Origin: Archaeoglobaceae archaeon
GTDB taxonomy: Archaea > Halobacteriota > Archaeoglobi > Archaeoglobales > Archaeoglobaceae
Assembly: GCA_027016055.1 (NCBI GenBank)
Contig: JALWBF010000038.1
Coordinates: forward strand, 4,214-13,873
Length of the DNA: 9,660 bases
Reading direction: 5' to 3'
In this document: positions 5,971-9,660 of the stretch, one piece after another
Layout: the number at the start of each line of letters is the position of its first letter
Position numbering within the stretch: position 1 is the stretch's first letter
Notes under the pieces: generated by a model
Told to the model about the DNA's origin: nothing
Database searches by the model: none
Seen by the model: only the letters and a program-made list of their open reading frames with translations
Made by a program: the position numbers and the translations under genes

Positions 5971-7644
5971 ATGAGCGAGGTTCCGGAAAAGCTTGAGATT
6001 AAGCAAAAGTTTCCGCTCTGGAATAAGTGGCTGAAACCTGTTACCGAAAAGGATTACAAATCCGGATTCTACTCATACATGGCTTTACCAAAGCAGGTAG
6101 ACTCGGAATTCTTCAAGATGCCATTCGGCGATGTGGTAAGAGAACCGCTTGAGAAGGATTGGAAGCTTCCAGAAAACTGGAAAAACATAATTCTCAACGA
6201 GATGAAAGATACCCTTGAAAAGAACAGAGCATTCAAGGTTTTCATGGATATCTGCGTTAGATGCGGTGCATGTGCAGATAAGTGCCACTACTACATCGGA
6301 ACCGGAGATCCGAAGAACATGCCAGTGATGAGAGCGGAAACGGTTAGGTCGGTCTACAGATACTACTTCACGCCGTTTGGCAAGATATTCGGTAAATGGG
6401 CTGGAGCTAGACCACTTACCGAAGAGGTAATCAAGGAATGGTATTATTACATGTTCCAGTGCTCCCTCTGTAGAAGATGCTCACTCTTCTGCCCATACGG
6501 TATAGACACGGCTGAAATCGTATGGTGGACAAGAAGGTTGCTCAGCAGAATAGGAATCAACCAGAGGTTCATGTGCATATCGATAGAGGCTTCATCGAGG
6601 ACAGGAAACCACTTGGGTCTTTACGCCGGAGGTATGGCTGGAGCCATACAGCAGGGTTTGGAAGAGCTGAAGGATATAACTGGCTTTGAGCTTCACACAT
6701 ACATAAACAAGAAGGGTGCCGATGTTCTATTCGTTGCACCCTCAGCAGACTACTTCGCAACACCCCACTGGTATGTTATGCTCGGATACCTGCTACTGTT
6801 CAACGAGCTTGAGGAGAGATACGGCATAACCATAACGTGGTCAACTTACGCGAGCGAGGGTGGTAACTTCGGAACGTTCCACAGCTATGAAGCCGCACAG
6901 CTACTGAATTCGAAGATATACAAGGAAGCCGAGAGGTTGGGTGTCAAGTTCATAATAGGCGGTGAATGCGGGCACATGTGGAGAGACAAACATCAGTTCA
7001 TAAACACGATGAACAATTTACCTAAAAACGAAGAATGGAGAAAATTCTGGGATGATCCAGATTTGGGACAGATTAGCGGAGGTCTCAAGGGAATAAGGCT
7101 CGATGATTTCATATCCGGCGAGCATGGCTGGATACACATACTGGAGTTTGTTGCGGCTTTAATTAAGCATAAGAAGATAGATATAGACAAGAGCAGGAAC
7201 GACCACTGGAAAGCAACGTATCACGACCCATGCAACGTTGCAAGAGGTATGGGAATGCTCGAAGAGCCGAGATACGTGCTTAGAAACGTCATGAACCACT
7301 TCTACGAAATGCCAGAGCACACGATAAGGGAAAAGACATACTGCTGCGGAGCAGGAGGCGGAATGCTTGCAGACGAGCTGATGGAGCTCAGAATGAGGGG
7401 AGTCATGCCGAGAATGATGGCTTTGAGGTATGTGGTCAAGAAGTATGGAGTCAACATAATGCTGACACCCTGCGCTATAGACAAGGCTCAGTTCCCAGCT
7501 GCTGTGGAATACTGGAAGATTCCAGTCGAGATCGGCGGACCGATGGAGATGGTAGGCAACGCATTGGTGCTCACGGCTTTGGGAGAAAAACCGGAAGATA
7601 GGAAATATGACCTAAGAGGAACGCCGATTAGGGAGGAGGAGTGA
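5971..7644 (+). CDS. dsrK: DsrK (HmeD-like), HdrD-related catalytic iron-sulfur subunit
   Basis: A 557-residue cytoplasmic protein related to heterodisulfide reductase HdrD. Two [4Fe-4S] binding motifs are present: C95/C98/C101/C105 (CVRCGACADKC) and C164/C167/C170/C174 (CSLCRRCSLFC). The C-terminal CCG domain has C421 (HDPCNVARG), C458-C459 (TYCCGAGGG) and C501 (TPCAIDK); this site binds the special catalytic cluster in the family. C333 (GGECGHMW) lies in the preceding half-domain. Family knowledge: DsrK takes electrons from DsrM and is thought to reduce the DsrC trisulfide. Oddity: where the CCG motif usually ends in CxxC, this protein has CAID, with Asp504 at the last position. ATG 5971 follows GAGGTGG by five bases. 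It is followed at two bases by dsrJ. Confidence 0.95.
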   Translation: MSEVPEKLEIKQKFPLWNKWLKPVTEKDYKSGFYSYMALPKQVDSEFFKMPFGDVVREPLEKDWKLPENWKNIILNEMKDTLEKNRAFKVFMDICVRCGACADKCHYYIGTGDPKNMPVMRAETVRSVYRYYFTPFGKIFGKWAGARPLTEEVIKEWYYYMFQCSLCRRCSLFCPYGIDTAEIVWWTRRLLSRIGINQRFMCISIEASSRTGNHLGLYAGGMAGAIQQGLEELKDITGFELHTYINKKGADVLFVAPSADYFATPHWYVMLGYLLLFNELEERYGITITWSTYASEGGNFGTFHSYEAAQLLNSKIYKEAERLGVKFIIGGECGHMWRDKHQFINTMNNLPKNEEWRKFWDDPDLGQISGGLKGIRLDDFISGEHGWIHILEFVAALIKHKKIDIDKSRNDHWKATYHDPCNVARGMGMLEEPRYVLRNVMNHFYEMPEHTIREKTYCCGAGGGMLADELMELRMRGVMPRMMALRYVVKKYGVNIMLTPCAIDKAQFPAAVEYWKIPVEIGGPMEMVGNALVLTALGEKPEDRKYDLRGTPIREEE

Positions 7645-7646
7645 TT

Positions 7647-8042
7647 ATGTATCACAAGCAGTATGTAATTTTGGGCATTATCGTATTTTTAATAATTTTG
7701 GCGACACCATACTGGGTTACCGCGGGCAACATAAAATACGAGGATATACACAAGGAGCTGGCCAAACCGAAGGGTGTAAACTGTATAAAGGATGTTAAGT
7801 GGATGGCATCCAACCACATGGAACTTCTAAACGAATGGAGAGAAGCCGCTGTGAGAGGGGGTGTCAGAAAATACCAAACCAAAAACGGCGTGTTCAACGT
7901 GAGCCTTACAGAATGCTGGAGGTGCCACAACTACGAAAAGTTCTGCAAGAAGTGCCATAGCTTCATGGATGTAAGACCGGTCTGCTGGGACTGCCACTAC
8001 AATCCGGGTATGAAGATACCAACTGTAAACTATATTAAATAA
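7647..8042 (+). CDS. dsrJ: DsrJ (HmeE-like), membrane-anchored triheme cytochrome c
   Basis: A 131-residue protein with an N-terminal membrane anchor or uncleaved signal (about residues 6-22) and three CxxCH heme c motifs close together: CWRCH (90-94), CKKCH (100-104) and CWDCH (113-117). The middle part, GVNCIKDVKWMASNHMELLNEWREAAVRGG (positions 43-72), is characteristic of DsrJ; Cys46 corresponds to the unusual cysteine heme ligand reported for bacterial DsrJ. Family knowledge: it sits on the outer face with DsrO; its electron partner is unknown. ATG 7647 is seven bases after GGAGGAGG (7632-7639); the GTG at 7641 would be too close. It is the last gene of the operon and is followed by a T-rich terminator. 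Confidence 0.94.
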   Translation: MYHKQYVILGIIVFLIILATPYWVTAGNIKYEDIHKELAKPKGVNCIKDVKWMASNHMELLNEWREAAVRGGVRKYQTKNGVFNVSLTECWRCHNYEKFCKKCHSFMDVRPVCWDCHYNPGMKIPTVNYIK

Positions 8043-8051
8043 ATAAATTTA

Positions 8052-8070
8052 ATTTTTTATTTTTATTATT
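8052..8070 (+). terminator. T-rich terminator after dsrJ
   Basis: AATTTTTTATTTTTATTATT directly after the dsrJ stop is a typical archaeal oligo-T terminator. It overlaps the last codons of the convergent Thg1-like gene; on the minus strand the same 24-base gap offers only the weaker TTTATTTATTT. Confidence 0.6.
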
Positions 8071-8794
8071 TCAACCATTCTTTGACGATATTGTCTATAA
8101 GAATCCTACCTTCATCGCTATCGAACAGCGGGGGGTTCCATTCCTCGACTATTCTCCTACGCTTAAACCTAACCGTTTTATCCCTAAACTTTCTCTCAAG
8201 CGTTATTTCTTGCCAGTAAAGCAGAATTCCCCTTCTCTGCCAAGCCGGTGTTCTTGCCGGATTTATTCCTCTTTCAAACAGCAGGTCATGTAATTCGGGA
8301 CTCTTCTTTCCCTCCAACATCTTCTGAACCTTCCTGCGGTCTCCGATCTCTTTAAGCAATGTGTAGAACGCATAGCTGTTCAAATGATTTCTCCATGCCT
8401 CATCCTGCCTCCAAGCCAAGTAATCCCAAATTTCATCCAAACCCGCAAAAATTACCCTTGAATCAAAGCCAACAGGAAAACCGAGCTTCAGAGAAACCCT
8501 TGAGGCAAATTCGGATGCAATTACGGAATCTATCTTCTCAAGTCTGCAACCGAAAACGTCTCTGATTAAAAAGGTGACTTCGTCGCTGAATGTGTATGCA
8601 AAAGCGGCATTGAATTCCCTCATTATATACTTACAACATTCTACCATTATTTTGGCAAATCTCAAGTCGTAAGGCTTTTCAAAATTCTCCAAAACTCTTG
8701 AAAAATTTCTTCCGTCCAACCTAATTAAAAAAATGTTTGGCGTCAGTAGCTTTGAATACAATTCACGAGACTTCCAGTTCACCCTCTTCCTCAT
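8066..8794 (-). CDS. Thg1-family 3'-5' nucleotidyltransferase (tRNA-His guanylyltransferase-like)
   Basis: A 242-residue protein of the Thg1/Thg1-like family. Visible motifs are IRLDGRNFSR (24-33) with the metal ligand Asp27, YTFSDEVTFL (67-76) with Asp71 and Glu72, and WRQDEAWRNHLNSYAF at the position of the family's RQxDxxxNxLYN. Family knowledge: Thg1 adds G-1 to tRNA-His; archaeal Thg1-like proteins add nucleotides 3'-5' in a template-dependent way and may repair tRNA 5' ends. Which of these applies cannot be read from the sequence. The start is uncertain: ATG 8794 overlaps the upstream gene by 32 bases with only a purine-rich AAGAGAAAGAAAAAG ahead; ATG 8818 and GTG 8782 are alternatives. 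The homology begins near RELYSKLL, so all three keep the whole domain. It is co-transcribed with the PRC-barrel gene and convergent to dsrJ. Confidence 0.88.
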   Translation of the reverse strand: MRKRVNWKSRELYSKLLTPNIFLIRLDGRNFSRVLENFEKPYDLRFAKIMVECCKYIMREFNAAFAYTFSDEVTFLIRDVFGCRLEKIDSVIASEFASRVSLKLGFPVGFDSRVIFAGLDEIWDYLAWRQDEAWRNHLNSYAFYTLLKEIGDRRKVQKMLEGKKSPELHDLLFERGINPARTPAWQRRGILLYWQEITLERKFRDKTVRFKRRRIVEEWNPPLFDSDEGRILIDNIVKEWLK

Positions 8795-9038
8795 GCTTTT
8801 TCTTTCTCTTAAAAACATCCTTGACTATAACGATGTCTCCCACGGACTTAACGAGCCTATACGGCAGAATTACACCCGGTGCTTTCGAGTCTATCAGGGC
8901 TCTGTTGAATTCAGATAAAGCCAATCCCCTTATCTGTCTCCTATCCAGGTCGATTATGACATCGCTAACGACGCCGATGAATCTTCCCTCATCCGTGTAA
9001 ACCTTCAAGCCAAAGAGAGTCGAAATCTCGCCAATCAT
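8763..9038 (-). CDS. small PRC-barrel domain protein
   Basis: A 91-residue protein covering a single PRC-barrel: LFGLKVYTDEGRFIGVVSDVIID (8-30), then DRRQIRGLAL and a late PYRLVKSVGDIVIVKD (59-74). The end is a highly charged tail, KRKKKHEEEGELE. Family knowledge: PRC-barrels occur in the H subunit of photosynthetic reaction centres and in RimM; the free archaeal versions are very common but without a settled role, often beside RNA or division genes. The frame runs into the Thg1-like gene, whose start lies inside this one, so the two are probably translated from one message. ATG 9038 has no Shine-Dalgarno sequence and lies about 24 bases from a TATA box, which suits a leaderless transcript. 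Confidence 0.85.
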   Translation of the reverse strand: MIGEISTLFGLKVYTDEGRFIGVVSDVIIDLDRRQIRGLALSEFNRALIDSKAPGVILPYRLVKSVGDIVIVKDVFKRKKKHEEEGELEVS

Positions 9039-9055
9039 TAAACGTATCGTGATGC

Positions 9056-9068
9056 AATAAATATATAT
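9056..9068 (-). promoter_or_regulatory. TATA box of the PRC-barrel/Thg1-like unit
   Basis: Minus strand ATATATATTTATT, centred about 24 bases before ATG 9038. That spacing predicts transcription starting at or next to the start codon, in keeping with the absence of a ribosome binding site. Confidence 0.55.
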
Positions 9069-9090
9069 CTCTTGTCCTAATCAGCGATAA

Positions 9091-9100
9091 CTTAAAATAT
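9091..9100 (+). promoter_or_regulatory. TATA box of the uL1 gene
   Basis: CTTAAAATAT preceded by CGATAA. Transcription about 25-27 bases downstream would begin near 9119-9123, just at the edge of the hairpin in the uL1 leader, leaving a leader of about 42-46 bases. It is divergent from the PRC-barrel promoter, with the two boxes about 25 bases apart. Confidence 0.5.
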
Positions 9101-9122
9101 CTTGGTGAAGGCATGGGAAAGT

Positions 9123-9153
9123 CCGTAGGAGGCGGAAGCCGTTGGGACTACGG
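9123..9153 (+). promoter_or_regulatory. candidate uL1-binding autoregulatory RNA element in the uL1 leader
   Basis: CCGTAG (9123-9128) pairs fully with CTACGG (9148-9153). Inside, GGC (9131-9133) and GCC (9138-9140) close a GGAA tetraloop. The two helices are joined by an asymmetric loop, GA on the 5' side (9129-9130) and GTTGGGA on the 3' side (9141-9147). This is the layout known for the uL1 site on 23S rRNA and on methanococcal uL1 mRNA: two short helices, a short GA strand and a longer purine-rich strand. The 3' arm directly abuts the Shine-Dalgarno GGTGGT (9154-9159), so bound uL1 could block initiation. A competing pairing, AGTCC (9120-9124) with GGACT (9145-9149), is also possible. Confidence 0.65.
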
Positions 9154-9164
9154 GGTGGTATTAA

Positions 9165-9660
9165 ATGTTAGTTGAAAAAGAGAAACTCGTTGAGGCAATA
9201 AGCGAAGCGATTCAGAAGGCGAAGCCGAGGAAGTTCGTTGAAACTGTCGAGATGGCAGTAAATCTGAAAAATGTGGATATGAGAAGACCTGAAAACAGAA
9301 TAGATGCGATAGTCATGCTCCCGCACGGCTTGGGTAAGCCGAGAAAAGTTGGGGTGTTTGCAAGGGGAGAGACAGCTTTAAAGGCTAAGGATGCCGGAGC
9401 GGACATAGTTCTCTCACCCGAAGACATAGATGAGCTTGCAAAGAACAAGAGACAAGCCAAGAAGCTTGCAAAGAGAATAGATTTCTTCATAGCCGAAGCA
9501 ACTTTGATGCCGGAAATAGGTAGGAAGCTAGGCCCAATATTGGGGCCGAGAGGAAAGATGCCGCAGCCGATTCCGCCTTTAGCTGATCCAAAACCGTTCA
9601 TCGAAAGACTTAAGAAGTCCGTAAAGATCAGAACGAGAGATAAGCCAACGTTCCATGCTC
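9165..9660 (+). CDS. rpl1: large-subunit ribosomal protein uL1, 5' part only
   Basis: The first 165 codons of archaeal uL1, which is usually about 215 residues; the gene runs off the right edge. Clear signatures are RKFVETVEMAVNLKNVD, then RIDAIVMLPHGLGKPRKVGVFA, and LGPILGPRGKMPQPIPPLAD. The start is ATG 9165, six bases after GGTGGT. uL1 binds the L1 stalk of 23S rRNA and helps release deacylated tRNA; in several archaea it also represses its own message, and the leader here carries a fitting fold. In archaea the uL10 and P1/L12 genes commonly follow; they would lie outside the window. Confidence 0.96.
   Translation, partial: MLVEKEKLVEAISEAIQKAKPRKFVETVEMAVNLKNVDMRRPENRIDAIVMLPHGLGKPRKVGVFARGETALKAKDAGADIVLSPEDIDELAKNKRQAKKLAKRIDFFIAEATLMPEIGRKLGPILGPRGKMPQPIPPLADPKPFIERLKKSVKIRTRDKPTFHA

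Noticed and set aside
9113..9175. Twenty-codon upstream frame overlapping the uL1 start, with GGTGA ahead
   Set aside because: The likely TATA box at 9091-9100 would start transcription near 9119-9123, after its ATG, and the bases are better explained by the leader fold.
1..9660. CRISPR arrays, insertion sequences, tRNA or rRNA genes
   Set aside because: I saw no regularly spaced repeats, transposase frames with terminal repeats, or structural RNA genes on either strand.

Overview
The window looks like a chromosomal piece of a sulfate- or sulfite-reducing archaeon of the Archaeoglobus type. The evidence is a complete Dsr membrane complex in the order O-P-M-K-J, which is the order known for the A. 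fulgidus Hme complex, together with a DsrC of the two-cysteine kind. Archaeal-type ribosomal protein uL1, archaeal PRC-barrel and Thg1-family proteins, TATA boxes and GGTGA-type Shine-Dalgarno sequences agree with this. Genus and species cannot be fixed from the sequence alone.

Layout. 1-325 (minus) is the 5' part of a NarI/TmcC/DsrM-like membrane cytochrome b gene. 326-863 has no intact gene; it holds a decayed second NarI/DsrM-like gene (513-780), two inverted repeats and promoter-like AT-rich sequence. 864-2234 (plus) is a CbiA-family amidotransferase, most likely DsrN, the siroheme amidase. 2324-2668 (minus) is dsrC. A 291-base divergent intergenic region with several palindromes and TATA boxes separates dsrC from the plus-strand operon dsrO-dsrP-dsrM-dsrK-dsrJ (2960-8042). 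Convergent to it, on the minus strand, is a PRC-barrel gene overlapping a Thg1-like gene (9038 down to 8066). On the plus strand from 9165 the uL1 gene begins and runs off the right edge, preceded by an RNA fold that looks like the uL1 autoregulatory site.

How the genes fit together. DsrAB (not in the window) reduces sulfite with a siroheme-type cofactor. DsrN would amidate that cofactor. DsrC carries the sulfur as a trisulfide between its two C-terminal cysteines. DsrMKJOP links the menaquinone pool and an extracytoplasmic cytochrome c/FeS module to the cytoplasmic HdrD-like subunit DsrK, which is thought to reduce DsrC trisulfide. The left-edge cytochrome b suggests that a second Hdr-like membrane complex is encoded just outside. 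The right end is an unrelated tRNA/ribosome neighbourhood.

No wholly new system is evident. The points most worth a second look are the uL1 leader fold, the decayed DsrM-like gene, the operator-like palindromes between dsrC and dsrO, a 15-codon leader frame coupled to dsrO, and an Asp in DsrK where the last Cys of the CCG motif is expected.
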